From the IMG/VR virus record IMGVR_UViG_3300035670_000843, positions 1 through 32,544 of that record: a DNA stretch of 32,544 nt. One strand, 5' to 3'. Positions within the stretch are counted from its first letter, which is position 1. Every line of letters starts with the position of its first letter. Of the stretch, positions 6,866-14,551 are shown one piece after another. This DNA comes from a virus. The position numbers were made by a program, and so were the translations under genes. The notes beneath the pieces are model-generated. The model was given only the letters and a program-made list of their open reading frames with translations. It was not told where the DNA came from and searched no databases.

Positions 6866-7794
6866 AAGAATTATTAGTTAAGGCTTTACACGAGCGCGAG
6901 AACAACCGACCTCGCAGTACGCAAGTACAGATAGGTCCATCAGAATTGGGTGGGTGCCGCCGTAAGGTTTGGTATCGACTCAATAACCAGCCTGAGACGA
7001 ACGACGCAGAACTAAAGCTCGCTGCCATTATGGGAACGGCTATACATTCTGCCATCGAGTCAGCTCTCGCTGGTAACAACTCAATACTACTTGAAAGTAC
7101 CGTTGAATATAACGGTATGAAAGCACACGTAGACGCATTCCTGCCGGACACAGGGGACGTCATAGATTGGAAGACAGTAAAGGCTAAGAACCTTTCCTAC
7201 TTTCCAAGCCAACAGCAACGTTGGCAAGTACAGGTATACGGCTACCTGATTGAGAAGTCCGGGGTGGGGAAGCCCAAGACTGTCAATTTGGTAGCTATAC
7301 CAAGAGACGGTGATGAGCGAGACATCAAAGTTCACTCTGAACCATACGATGAGAAGATAGCATTGGAAGCCTTAGACTGGCTTGCTGCTATCAAAGAGTC
7401 TGCTGAAGCACCAGCACCCGAGCGCGATGAGAGTTACTGCAAATTCTATTGCAAGTACTACGATTCAACAGGCGAGATGGGATGCGTTGGTCTAAAAAAA
7501 GAACGTACAAAAACTGAATTACCTATCATTGATAGTCCTGATGCAGACACCTCTGCTATGGAATATCTACAACTCGACAACCAGATTAAGGAACTGACCG
7601 AACGAAAGGAAGCGTTGCGAGACGGTCTAACTGGATTACTCGGCGTTACTAAATCTGGTTTCGAGATTAAATGGACTACGGTCCAAAACAATACAGTCGA
7701 TAAAGAAGCGGTGGAGAAAGCACTAGGCTTCGTACCGACTAAGCAGGGCAAAGAAAGCGCAAGGCTTTCGATTAAACATAATGGAGGAAACTAA
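6856..7794 (+). CDS. Cas4/RecB-like PD-(D/E)XK exonuclease with Fe-S cysteines
   Basis: A 312-aa nuclease. From Met1: a single Cys at 34 (G-G-C-R-R-K-V-W-Y), a conserved G-T-A-I-H at 60-64, the metal Asp at 93 (H-V-D-A-F), D-W-K at 104-106 as the D-x-K catalytic pair, then Q-R-W-Q-V-Q-V-Y helix residues near 121-128, and three Cys at 195, 199 and 210. One N-terminal plus three C-terminal Cys is the Fe-S layout of Cas4/AddB-type nucleases. A Glu/Lys coiled region follows (residues ~235-260). It probably resects phage or host DNA during recombination or replication. I chose the ATG at 6856 over the GTG at 6847; the ribosome site is weak for either. Confidence 0.8.
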   Translation: MDIKELLVKALHERENNRPRSTQVQIGPSELGGCRRKVWYRLNNQPETNDAELKLAAIMGTAIHSAIESALAGNNSILLESTVEYNGMKAHVDAFLPDTGDVIDWKTVKAKNLSYFPSQQQRWQVQVYGYLIEKSGVGKPKTVNLVAIPRDGDERDIKVHSEPYDEKIALEALDWLAAIKESAEAPAPERDESYCKFYCKYYDSTGEMGCVGLKKERTKTELPIIDSPDADTSAMEYLQLDNQIKELTERKEALRDGLTGLLGVTKSGFEIKWTTVQNNTVDKEAVEKALGFVPTKQGKESARLSIKHNGGN

Positions 7795-8177
7795 TGGCTG
7801 CGGAAACAACCAAGTTCCAAGTGAACTTTAAGACTCATAAAGATGGAACTTTGATAAACATTTATGCTGATTCTGTAAAGGATTTAGAGACTCAGATTAC
7901 TGATATTTCTATGCTGGCTTCTTTAATCAAAGCAACTGAAAGAGAATTGTTGTCTGGACCAAATGCACCACTATCACCAGAGCAAGTAGCTAAACAACTA
8001 GGTGCTGTTCCAGTACCTGCTAATAAACCCACTGCACCAGCAGAAGGTGGTCATATTTGTAAGCACGGCAATATGCCATTTAGAGAAGGTGTAAGTGCTA
8101 AAGGACCTTGGAAGGGTTATATGTGCGCTGCTCCAAAGGGAGCAACAGACAAGTGCCCGACAATTTGGGTCAGGTAA
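7794..8177 (+). CDS. Zinc-motif protein next to the exonuclease
   Basis: A 127-aa protein; the ATG overlaps the exonuclease TAA by one base with GGAGGA upstream. Residues 1-55 form a beta/helix domain (F-Q-V-N-F-K-T-H-K-D-G-T-L-I-N-I), residues 60-85 a Pro/Ala linker, and residues 87-121 a compact metal site with H87, C89, H91, C111 and C121 in H-I-C-K-H-G and C-P-T-I-W. The tight coupling to the nuclease suggests a DNA-binding partner in the same recombination or repair step, perhaps for single strands. That is inference from context. Confidence 0.7.
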   Translation: MAAETTKFQVNFKTHKDGTLINIYADSVKDLETQITDISMLASLIKATERELLSGPNAPLSPEQVAKQLGAVPVPANKPTAPAEGGHICKHGNMPFREGVSAKGPWKGYMCAAPKGATDKCPTIWVR

Positions 8178-8181
8178 TGCG

Positions 8182-8442
8182 ATGCGTGAGCCGCGTAACT
8201 ACGAGGCTCCGCTATGTGCAGAAGTCGGAGGGGACCTATGGTTTCCAGAACACACTACAGGTGTTCCAGATATACAGCGAGCAAAAAGTATTTGTGGACG
8301 TTGTGAGCACCGACTCGAATGCGCCGAATGGGGCATTAACTATGAACGATATGGCATCTGGGGTGGACTTAGCGCCTCTCAGAGAGAGTCAATAAGAACA
8401 AGAAGAAGAATAAGATTACCAAGGGAGGGTAGAAGTGCTTAA
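8182..8442 (+). CDS. WhiB-family Fe-S transcription regulator
   Basis: An 86-aa protein with the complete WhiB signature: Cys at 12, 38, 41 and 47 (C-x25-C-x2-C-x5-C) for a 4Fe-4S cluster, G-I-W-G-G at 58-62 and a basic C-terminal tail (R-T-R-R-R-I-R-L-P-R). WhiB proteins are confined to Actinobacteria and their phages and act with the primary sigma factor, so this gene is the best host marker in the window. A phage copy could redirect host transcription or block host WhiB functions. The ATG at 8182 gives the usual family length; the next gene starts 8 bases before its stop. Confidence 0.92.
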   Translation: MREPRNYEAPLCAEVGGDLWFPEHTTGVPDIQRAKSICGRCEHRLECAEWGINYERYGIWGGLSASQRESIRTRRRIRLPREGRSA

Positions 8443-9268
8443 GTTGTCACGCGCTTGGAGTAGCGTAACAACCAAGGCAACGCCTTTACCCGATGTATGG
8501 AAGGACCTAAGCAGCAAACAGATTAAGTTCCGGCGTGGTCAAGTGTGTATGGTTGCCGCTGCACCTAACGCTGGAAAGTCTATGTTCGCTTTGGTCTATG
8601 CCATCAGAGCTAAGGTGCCTACCCTTTTCTTCTCTGCAGATACAGATACTGCAACGGTAATGATACGAGTAGCCTCAGCGCTGTCAGGTCACGGACAGGT
8701 CAGCGTTGAGTCTAATCTGCAAAGGAATCCTCGTCACTACGATAATTACTTAAAGGATATGACTCACATACAGTGGGTCTTTGATTCATCACCATCGCTC
8801 GATGACATTGAGTTAGAGATTAAGGCCTATGTAGAAGTCTTTGGTGTAGCACCGGAACTTATAGTCATAGATAACCTGATGAATGTTGTAGCAGAACACG
8901 AGAACGAATGGGCTGGGCTTCGTCAGATAATGATGGAGCTTCACGATATGGCTAGGAAAACCGAAGCCTGCGTAATGGTATTGCACCACGTATCAGAGCA
9001 GGGTGAGTATGGTGATACCACCACACCACCTGCAAGACGAGCCATTCACGGCAAGGTAAGTCAGCTTCCGTCGCTGATACTTACCCTTGGCTATTCACCA
9101 CTAGAAGGAACGCTACGCGTTGCTCCGGTAAAGAATCGCTTTGGTCCTATGTATGCCAATGCTGACCAGCACGTTGCATTGTTTGTCGACTATGCAACTT
9201 GCCGGATAGAAAACGCAGATGAGATAGGGCGTATGGTTCGTCGCAATAATGCTGAGGTTAGATACTAA
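8435..9268 (+). CDS. DnaB/RecA-fold ATPase (replicative helicase-like)
   Basis: A 277-aa P-loop protein. Walker A is A-P-N-A-G-K-S at 43-49, Walker B is L-I-V-I-D-N at 142-147, and V-L-H-H-V-S near 180 fits the sensor strand of DnaB/KaiC-like ATPases. It lacks the DnaB N-terminal domain, so it is only the motor part, as in many phage helicases. A GTG start with AAGGGAGGG upstream overlaps the WhiB gene. With the primase genes at 12471-13386 it likely forms the phage replication machinery, unwinding DNA at the fork. A RecA-like or RadA-like recombination ATPase is the alternative. Confidence 0.8.
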   Translation: MLKLSRAWSSVTTKATPLPDVWKDLSSKQIKFRRGQVCMVAAAPNAGKSMFALVYAIRAKVPTLFFSADTDTATVMIRVASALSGHGQVSVESNLQRNPRHYDNYLKDMTHIQWVFDSSPSLDDIELEIKAYVEVFGVAPELIVIDNLMNVVAEHENEWAGLRQIMMELHDMARKTEACVMVLHHVSEQGEYGDTTTPPARRAIHGKVSQLPSLILTLGYSPLEGTLRVAPVKNRFGPMYANADQHVALFVDYATCRIENADEIGRMVRRNNAEVRY

Positions 9269-9852
9269 TGCTGAACGAAATCTTTGACAGGATAGTAGTT
9301 CTAAACCTAGACCATAGGACTGACAGACTAGAACACTTTGATAGTCAGGCCAAGAAGTATGGCTTTACTTATGAAAGGTTCGCTGCTTATGAAGCAGACC
9401 CACCTAAGTTCATTGCAAGGGATGCCTGCAAGAAGGGTCATCAGGAGATAATGAAGAAAGCGCTAGATGATGGCGTAAAGAATCTACTTATCTTTGAAGA
9501 TGATGCTTTATTTGTTGACGACTTCAATGCTAAACTATCTGTTGTGTATAGCAGAGTACCGAAGAACTGGGATATGTTCTACCTTGGTGCTTGGCACCAC
9601 GTCTTTCAACAGCACGATGACGGTGTAGTGAAGATGATGGATAGTTTCTCAGCCCACGCATACGGTATCAGCGGTAAGTACCTAGCCAATGCCTATCGCT
9701 CAACGTTCCACCTTTGGCCTGTAGATATGGCACTAGCAGCACAGCACCCACATATTCAAGCCTACTGTGCAAAGCCAGCACTTGTAGGTCAGATGCCAGG
9801 TTACTCAGATATAGAAAAGGAATACCGAGACGTTACGGATAAATACTTATGA
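9268..9852 (+). CDS. Glycosyltransferase, family 25-like
   Basis: A 194-aa GT-A-type enzyme. It opens with I-V-V-L-N-L-D-H-R-T-D-R at residues 9-20, the typical family 25 start, and has L-I-F-E-D-D-A at 73-79, the acidic metal/nucleotide-sugar motif. Family members add sugars to surface glycans. It is the first of four coupled sugar or methyl genes; start and stop overlap its neighbours by 1 and 4 bases. It could decorate phage proteins or the host envelope, or supply part of a DNA-hypermodification route; nothing in the sequence decides which. Confidence 0.8.
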   Translation: MLNEIFDRIVVLNLDHRTDRLEHFDSQAKKYGFTYERFAAYEADPPKFIARDACKKGHQEIMKKALDDGVKNLLIFEDDALFVDDFNAKLSVVYSRVPKNWDMFYLGAWHHVFQQHDDGVVKMMDSFSAHAYGISGKYLANAYRSTFHLWPVDMALAAQHPHIQAYCAKPALVGQMPGYSDIEKEYRDVTDKYL

Positions 9853-10517
9853 ACACTAACCTAGTAATAATCCCAGCAAGAGGCAGACCTGACAAGGCTC
9901 AGACTGCATTTGATGCGCTCAAAGCGCACAGCAAGATTTCAGATTTTCTCATCGGGTTAGATGATGACGATGCTCATAACTACCCAGAGATAGAGGGAGT
10001 CATCAGAGAAGTAAACCCAAGGTTGAAGATGAATGGCACCTTGAACCTGCTGGCTACTAAGTATGCCGACAAGTACGAGACGATTAGTTTTATGGGAGAT
10101 GACCACCTAGTTAGAACTGAAGGGTGGGATGAGAAGCTATACGAAACCATCAAGAATAGAGGCTTTGGTATCTCGTATGGTAATGACCTATTCCAAGGAG
10201 CAAACCTGCCGACTATGGTTATGATGTCAACTAACATAATCAAGGAGTTAGGATTTATGGCTCCGCCTAAGTTGATTCATTTGTATATGGATAACTTTTG
10301 GAAGTTCTTTGGTCAAGTCCTCGGATGCCTGGATTACAGAGCAGATGTAGTCGTAGAGCATATGCACTATATGGCAGGCAAGAGTCAGTCAGATGCTCAA
10401 TACCTAGAGGTTAATTCATCGGATGTATCTAATCACGATGCTAAGGTATTCAAAGAATACTGCGACAACGACCTAAAGAATGATGCAATCAAGGTACTTA
10501 TGGCGGTGAGCAAATGA
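9849..10517 (+). CDS. Glycosyltransferase-like protein, GT-A fold
   Basis: A 222-aa protein. L-V-I-I-P-A-R-G-R-P at residues 4-13 is the first strand and loop of a GT-A nucleotide-sugar domain, L-I-G-L-D-D-D-D near 34-41 and F-M-G-D-D-H near 80 are acidic metal-binding candidates, and an Asp-rich H-L-Y-M-D-N-F follows. It lacks membrane segments, so it is soluble. ATG overlaps the previous stop (ATGA) and its own stop overlaps the next ATG. The donor and acceptor are unknown. It is distinct from the family 25 enzyme before it. Confidence 0.7.
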   Translation: MNTNLVIIPARGRPDKAQTAFDALKAHSKISDFLIGLDDDDAHNYPEIEGVIREVNPRLKMNGTLNLLATKYADKYETISFMGDDHLVRTEGWDEKLYETIKNRGFGISYGNDLFQGANLPTMVMMSTNIIKELGFMAPPKLIHLYMDNFWKFFGQVLGCLDYRADVVVEHMHYMAGKSQSDAQYLEVNSSDVSNHDAKVFKEYCDNDLKNDAIKVLMAVSK

Positions 10518-11377
10518 AGAAGATTCTAATTACCGGAAGCGAAGGCTTCGTCGGTAGATACTTTGTTGAAGCGCTAGACAGAGAAGACACTATCATCACA
10601 AAGGTTGACATCAAGAAGGGTTTAGACTGCCGAGACTTTTTCAAGCGGGACTTTACACAGTTTGATTTAGTTATACACTTAGCAGCCATCGTAGGTGGGC
10701 GAGAATCCATCGAGGGACGCCCACTTGCGGTAGCAGATAACTTCAGTATTGACTCTGAGTTCTTTCAATGGTGCTTAAAGACTGAGCCTAAGAAGGTAGT
10801 TTACTTCTCAAGCTCTGCTGCTTATCCAGTATCGTTACAGTCTAGCGGTCGTCACGTCAGGCTATCTGAGAAGATGTCCTGCTGGGAGCATTTGAATATG
10901 CCCGATATGACATACGGTATGAGCAAGTTGGTTGGAGAATACCTATCATCATTTATAGATAACGTATATATCTTCAGACCATTCAGTGGATACGGCACAG
11001 ACCAAGACTTGAACTATCCATTCCCGATGTATGTCAAGCGAGCAATGGAGAAGGCTGACCCATTTGAAGTATGGGGAACTGGACTGCAGACAAGAGACTT
11101 CATACATATTAGAGACATCGTAGATGCTGTGTTAACTATCATTCAGGATGCACCAGTTGGTCCAATCAATCTTGGTTGGGGCAGGTCAACCTCGTTCATC
11201 GAGTTGGCTCAGATGTGTATGGATGCTGTTGGCTACGAAGGTGAGATAGTTACTAGACCGGATAAGCCTGTTGGCTGTATGCACCGGGTATCTAACAATG
11301 ACTTTATGCTTGGATTCTACAGACCAAAGATTACCTTAGAGCAAGGTATCGAGATGGCAGTTAAAGGTATCCGCTAA
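10514..11377 (+). CDS. NAD-dependent nucleotide-sugar epimerase/dehydratase (SDR)
   Basis: A 287-aa extended short-chain dehydrogenase. G-x-x-G-x-x-G at residues 8-14 binds the dinucleotide, S-S-S at 99-101 and Y-G-M-S-K at 134-138 give the catalytic Ser, Tyr and Lys, and R-D-F-I-H-I-R-D near 195 is the substrate-domain motif of sugar epimerases and reductases. It is most like GDP-sugar or UDP-sugar epimerases/reductases; substrate specificity cannot be read from sequence. It presumably makes or converts the sugar used by the two glycosyltransferases just upstream. Confidence 0.88.
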   Translation: MKKILITGSEGFVGRYFVEALDREDTIITKVDIKKGLDCRDFFKRDFTQFDLVIHLAAIVGGRESIEGRPLAVADNFSIDSEFFQWCLKTEPKKVVYFSSSAAYPVSLQSSGRHVRLSEKMSCWEHLNMPDMTYGMSKLVGEYLSSFIDNVYIFRPFSGYGTDQDLNYPFPMYVKRAMEKADPFEVWGTGLQTRDFIHIRDIVDAVLTIIQDAPVGPINLGWGRSTSFIELAQMCMDAVGYEGEIVTRPDKPVGCMHRVSNNDFMLGFYRPKITLEQGIEMAVKGIR

Positions 11378-11958
11378 TGGAATGGAAACTATTTGATGGT
11401 AACGCATCGGAGTTTGCTACTTCTGAATGGTATGAGGGCAGGCAAGCTGCTCATCATCTAGAAGAAGATACGCATAAGGAAAGACTCCACGCGGCTGCTT
11501 CATTAGTTAACGTTGCTATTGGTATGGGTGCTAAGACTGCTGTTGATTTAGGTTGTGGTGATGGTGGCTTACTTCAACTACTGAAGAACTCGGGCATCAA
11601 AGCCTGGGGTTATGACTTGATGCAGACCAACATAGACTATGCAGTTCAGGTAAGAAACGTTGATGCTAGATACACAGACTTCAACTCTGATGACATCGAG
11701 TATGGTGACGTTGCTATCTTGACCGAAACTCTTGAGCATATGATTGACCCACACAAAGTAGTAAGAGAACTACCATCTAAGTTTATTGTTGCCAGCAGTC
11801 CTTACAATGAGAACAACATAAACCATTATGAGTTCCATCTATGGGCTTGGGACCAGCAAGGCTACGATAACCTGATTACACAGGGCGGATACCGTATAGT
11901 AAATAAACTATATGTCGCTGGCTGGTCACAGGTACTTCTTGGAGTACGAGATGAGTAG
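11377..11958 (+). CDS. SAM-dependent methyltransferase (class I)
   Basis: A 193-aa protein with the SAM motif V-D-L-G-C-G-D-G at about residues 56-63, a second acidic strand end G-Y-D-L near 78-81 and L-T-E-T-L-E-H-M near 125, the post-I pattern of the family-23/UbiG-like methyltransferases. No base-flipping or N-P-P-Y type motif is present, so DNA methylation is unlikely; a small molecule or sugar is more probable. The start overlaps the epimerase stop by one base and the stop overlaps the next gene by 8. It probably completes the sugar-modification cassette. Confidence 0.82.
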   Translation: MEWKLFDGNASEFATSEWYEGRQAAHHLEEDTHKERLHAAASLVNVAIGMGAKTAVDLGCGDGGLLQLLKNSGIKAWGYDLMQTNIDYAVQVRNVDARYTDFNSDDIEYGDVAILTETLEHMIDPHKVVRELPSKFIVASSPYNENNINHYEFHLWAWDQQGYDNLITQGGYRIVNKLYVAGWSQVLLGVRDE

Positions 11959-12376
11959 CTACAACAAGGCTAAGGGTTCAAAGTTTGAGACAGATGTGAT
12001 GAAATATCTACGCAAACTAGGACATTTTGCTGAGAGATTAGCCAAGGCTGGGGCCAATGACGAGGGTGACATCGTTACCATAATCGCAGGTCAGACCTAC
12101 ATTTTGGAATGCAAGAACCGCAAGTCAATCAATCTTCCGCAGTTCTGGGCTGAAGCTCAGACTGAGGCTGACAACTATGCGAAGGCTCGTGGCTTACCCT
12201 TTTCTCCACCGGCCTTCGTAATAGTTAAGAGGAGAAACGCCAGCATCGAAGATGCTTGGGTAATAACAACACTAGAGAAATGGACAGAGCAGATGCCAGT
12301 ACCACAGGGTGACATAACAACAGCAGATGTGATAGCACCAAAGCCTGAAGAAAAGAAAGAAGAAGAAAAGAAATGA
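11951..12376 (+). CDS. Holliday-junction-resolvase-like PD-(D/E)XK nuclease
   Basis: A 141-aa protein from the ATG at 11951 (an upstream GTG at 11912 would lie inside the methyltransferase gene). G-S-K-F-E at 9-13 supplies the first Glu, G-D-I at 39-41 the Asp, and E-C-K at 53-55 the E-x-K pair, in the order and spacing of archaeal-type resolvases (Hjc) and related phage nucleases. The last 15 residues are a Glu/Lys run. It probably trims or resolves branched DNA before packaging. Overlaps of 8 bases upstream and 4 downstream place it in the same operon. Confidence 0.78.
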   Translation: MSSYNKAKGSKFETDVMKYLRKLGHFAERLAKAGANDEGDIVTIIAGQTYILECKNRKSINLPQFWAEAQTEADNYAKARGLPFSPPAFVIVKRRNASIEDAWVITTLEKWTEQMPVPQGDITTADVIAPKPEEKKEEEKK

Positions 12377-12549
12377 TTTGTAATCTATGCGCTGTCGCTG
12401 GTGAATACAATACGAAAACAAAGTATGCTCTAGCTAAAGCACAGCACGAAGAATGTAAAGGAGACTGCGGATGTCAACACAAGACTGGTCCAGGGTGGTA
12501 CGTAAAGGCAAACGCAAAGGCTCCGTTGATGCAAGTACAATCCCCATAG
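12373..12549 (+). CDS. Tiny Cys/His-rich protein
   Basis: A 58-aa protein starting with ATGA overlap on the previous stop. Metal-type residues: C-N-L-C near the start, H-x2-C, then C-G-C-Q-H, followed by K-T-G-P-G-W. Spacing fits a small zinc knuckle. The last 79 bases are shared with the start of the primase zinc-domain gene in another frame. It looks like the small Cys-rich proteins common in actinophage replication regions; function unknown. Confidence 0.65.
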   Translation: MICNLCAVAGEYNTKTKYALAKAQHEECKGDCGCQHKTGPGWYVKANAKAPLMQVQSP

Positions 12550-12848
12550 GAGAGATAGTAAACTTCTACGGTGGTGAAGTAAGGGAGGGACGGAACGTAT
12601 CTGTTCGCTGTTGTATTCATAACGATACAAGAAGGTCGGCAGTAATAGATACCTACGGCAATTTATATTTCTGCCACACCTGCGGTAAGGGTGGGTCAGC
12701 GTTAGATATTATTATGGAGAAGGAAGGGATAGGGTTCAAAGATGCAGTCGAGCGAGCAGATGAAATTCTTGCTGGAGGCGGCAACGCGGTACGCTCAGAG
12801 TCTAAGCGAAGAGGCCGTGCGATACCTAGAAGGACGTGGAATATCTGA
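12471..12848 (+). CDS. Primase, zinc-binding domain (first of two frames)
   Basis: A 125-aa protein equal to the N-terminal domain of DnaG-type primases. V-R-C-C-I-H-N-D at 46-52 with C-H-T-C at 68-71 forms the Cys/His zinc site, followed by G-G-S-A-L-D-I-I and G-F-K-D-A-V-E-R-A, the usual helix after the zinc ribbon. From about residue 103 (G-N-A-V-R) it turns into Arg-rich sequence (R-R-G-R-A-I-P-R-R) that looks non-homologous, while the downstream primase frame is already running. The two reading frames overlap for 107 bases (12742-12848), the second being +1 relative to the first. Confidence 0.82.
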   Translation: MSTQDWSRVVRKGKRKGSVDASTIPIGEIVNFYGGEVREGRNVSVRCCIHNDTRRSAVIDTYGNLYFCHTCGKGGSALDIIMEKEGIGFKDAVERADEILAGGGNAVRSESKRRGRAIPRRTWNI

Positions 12849-13386
12849 AGATGTAGCTCGGCAGTTTATGCTTGGCACTATCACGGAACCAGCCAATGGG
12901 CACGAGATGCACGAGGGTTGGCTATCCATTCCATACATCACAGTCCTCGGTCATTGCGTAGGGTTTAAGTTCCGCAGATTAGATGATGGCAAGCCTAAGT
13001 ATGGCTCACCTCTTGGTCAGAAGTCGCACCTATACAACGTAGCTGATGTAACTTTAGATGTGGGTAGCATTGTTATCTGCGAAGGTGAGTTAGATGCAGT
13101 AGTGCTATCGGGTATGTGCAACATACCAGCAGTTGGTGTACCAGGTGTGACTGCTTGGAAGCCACACTTTGCTAGATTATTTAGTGGCTTTGATACGGTT
13201 TATATTGTTGGCGATAATGATGTTAAAGAAGATGGCTCCAACCCTGGAGCTGAATTTAGTCGGCGTGTCGCCAGTGAGTTAACAAACGGACAAATAATAC
13301 AATTACCACCAGGTATGGACATCAACGAGTTCTATCTGGCAGAAGGACCCGATGCGTTGAACAACCTATTAGGAGGAGTTAAGTGA
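12742..13386 (+). CDS. Primase, TOPRIM domain (second frame)
   Basis: A 214-aa protein with Y-L-E-G-R-G-I near residue 28 (linker typical of primases), I-C-E-G-E-L-D-A at 112-119 carrying the catalytic Glu, and V-G-D-N-D at 156-160 with the metal-binding D-x-D. It lacks the zinc domain, which is supplied by the gene overlapping its 5' end. It may start at the ATG at 12742 by coupled reinitiation, or be reached by frameshifting from the first gene; I see no convincing slippery site. With the ATPase at 8435 it would prime replication. Confidence 0.85.
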   Translation: MQSSEQMKFLLEAATRYAQSLSEEAVRYLEGRGISEDVARQFMLGTITEPANGHEMHEGWLSIPYITVLGHCVGFKFRRLDDGKPKYGSPLGQKSHLYNVADVTLDVGSIVICEGELDAVVLSGMCNIPAVGVPGVTAWKPHFARLFSGFDTVYIVGDNDVKEDGSNPGAEFSRRVASELTNGQIIQLPPGMDINEFYLAEGPDALNNLLGGVK

Positions 13387-13799
13387 GTGAGCAAGAAAAA
13401 GGACTTACAAGAGGCAGCCAGATTATTGATGGATATGGGGATGATAATAGTCTCGATAGACTACAAGGCTGGGACGATAACTTGCCAGCCAATGCCGGTA
13501 CGAAAATAGATGACAAATTTGTAGAAGATATGTGGCGTGTCTTTGATACCGCAGGCACCCTTCTGCTGAGGAAGCATAAAGATTATGGGCCTCTCAATGT
13601 GGCTCATTCACCCGGCGGTCCTCTCAATGGACTGCGTGTCCGTATGTGGGACAAGGTAGCTAGAATAAATAATCTACTTGATAGCGGTGTCAAGCCTTCT
13701 AATGAATCACTCAGAGATTCCTTTGTAGATTTACTAAACTATTCTGCCATTGCAATTATGGTACTCGATAAGAATTGGCCTGAACTACCAAATGACTGA
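13383..13799 (+). CDS. DUF1599-type (nucleotide-modification-associated) protein
   Basis: A 138-aa protein, GTG start overlapping the primase stop, GGAGGAG upstream. Residues 1-45 are polar and acidic; from residue 60 on comes the conserved part: L-L-R-K-H-K-D-Y-G-P-L-N, then P-L-N-G-L-R-V-R-M-W-D-K-V-A-R, then E-S-L-R-D-S-F-V-D-L-L-N-Y. This matches the DUF1599/Nmad1 pattern, an all-helical MazG-like fold seen with base-modification and nucleotide genes in phages. Exact substrate unknown. It could tune nucleotide pools or take part in DNA modification. Confidence 0.72.
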   Translation: MSEQEKGLTRGSQIIDGYGDDNSLDRLQGWDDNLPANAGTKIDDKFVEDMWRVFDTAGTLLLRKHKDYGPLNVAHSPGGPLNGLRVRMWDKVARINNLLDSGVKPSNESLRDSFVDLLNYSAIAIMVLDKNWPELPND

Positions 13800-13926
13800 G
13801 CAAGAATTACGTGAGCAGATAGCTCAAGAGATTGAGGCGGTATTACCCGATGACCCAACCGCTTGGGGTTGCATTCAAACTTTAAGAACTATAACTGCTG
13901 CTATTGCCAGAGGTAAACGTGACTGA
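13792..13926 (+). CDS. 44-aa helical protein
   Basis: ATG at 13792 lies 8 bases before the stop of the previous gene, and the TGA at 13924 lies 8 bases inside the next. M-T-E-Q-E-L-R-E-Q-I-A-Q-E-I-E forms an amphipathic helix, followed by P-D-D-P-T-A-W and a second helix ending in A-R-G-K-R-D. The coupled overlaps on both sides support a real gene. Function unknown; it could be a small partner of the sigma-like protein downstream. Confidence 0.6.
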   Translation: MTEQELREQIAQEIEAVLPDDPTAWGCIQTLRTITAAIARGKRD

Positions 13927-14551
13927 ACTACATCCCGCCTTCTACGATTTGATTCCCCCGGTATCTCAGAGCACCTATCGTAAGTACCGTCAATGGATAG
14001 AGCGAGATGATGTTACCCAGGAGTTATACGCTTGGGCTTTGAGTAGGGCAAGTCATTACGCAGAGTTATTAAACGAAGAGAATAAACTACAGCGCACAAT
14101 AAATGAGAAGAGAATTAGTTGGCAGATGCGCCGACACGCAGAGCGCTACGCTCGCAAAGAGAAGGCTAAGAAGAGCGGCTATCAGATAGGTGATGAGTCC
14201 TTCTACGATACGCTAGTGCTAGCCCAGCTCCTACCTCACGTCATCTCATCAGTACTAGATGGCACAGTACTAGAGCAAGCACAAGAGATGATAAATGATG
14301 GGCAACCACGCAGACCATCTGCTCCTGCTGAAGGTGGCAACCTGCTGGCTATCCTCATTGACATCAAGAAAGCCTACCTGAAACTAGATGTGGTAGATAA
14401 GGACATACTTATCAAGAGATACCACGAGAACCTAACCCTCCAAGAGATGGCTGAGTATCTAGGTTGCGCCCTCTCTACTGCCGATAGGAAAGTGAATAAC
14501 TCTATGAGAAAACTTCAGAACCTCCTTGGCGGAGAGAGTCCCTGGCAATGA
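13919..14551 (+). CDS. Sigma-factor-like HTH protein
   Basis: A 210-aa protein. Its last ~65 residues (L-D-V-V-D-K-D-I-L-I-K-R-Y-H ... T-L-Q-E-M-A-E-Y-L-G-C-A-L-S-T-A-D-R-K-V) look like sigma-70 region 4, the -35-binding helix-turn-helix. The N-terminal ~100 residues are charged and helical and could contain a diverged region 2, but I cannot see its core-binding pattern. The GTG at 13919 overlaps the previous gene; a TTG at 13904 is an alternative start. It may direct late phage transcription, perhaps together with the WhiB protein. Confidence 0.68.
   Translation: MTELHPAFYDLIPPVSQSTYRKYRQWIERDDVTQELYAWALSRASHYAELLNEENKLQRTINEKRISWQMRRHAERYARKEKAKKSGYQIGDESFYDTLVLAQLLPHVISSVLDGTVLEQAQEMINDGQPRRPSAPAEGGNLLAILIDIKKAYLKLDVVDKDILIKRYHENLTLQEMAEYLGCALSTADRKVNNSMRKLQNLLGGESPWQ

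Noticed and set aside
6856-7794. CRISPR-Cas system suggested by the Cas4-like nuclease
   Set aside because: No repeat-spacer array, cas1 or cas2 is present anywhere in the window; Cas4-like nucleases are common in phages without CRISPR.
8108-8395. Plus-strand frame overlapping the WhiB gene
   Set aside because: It shares the DNA of the WhiB gene, which has the full signature in its own frame; this one has none and no ribosome site.
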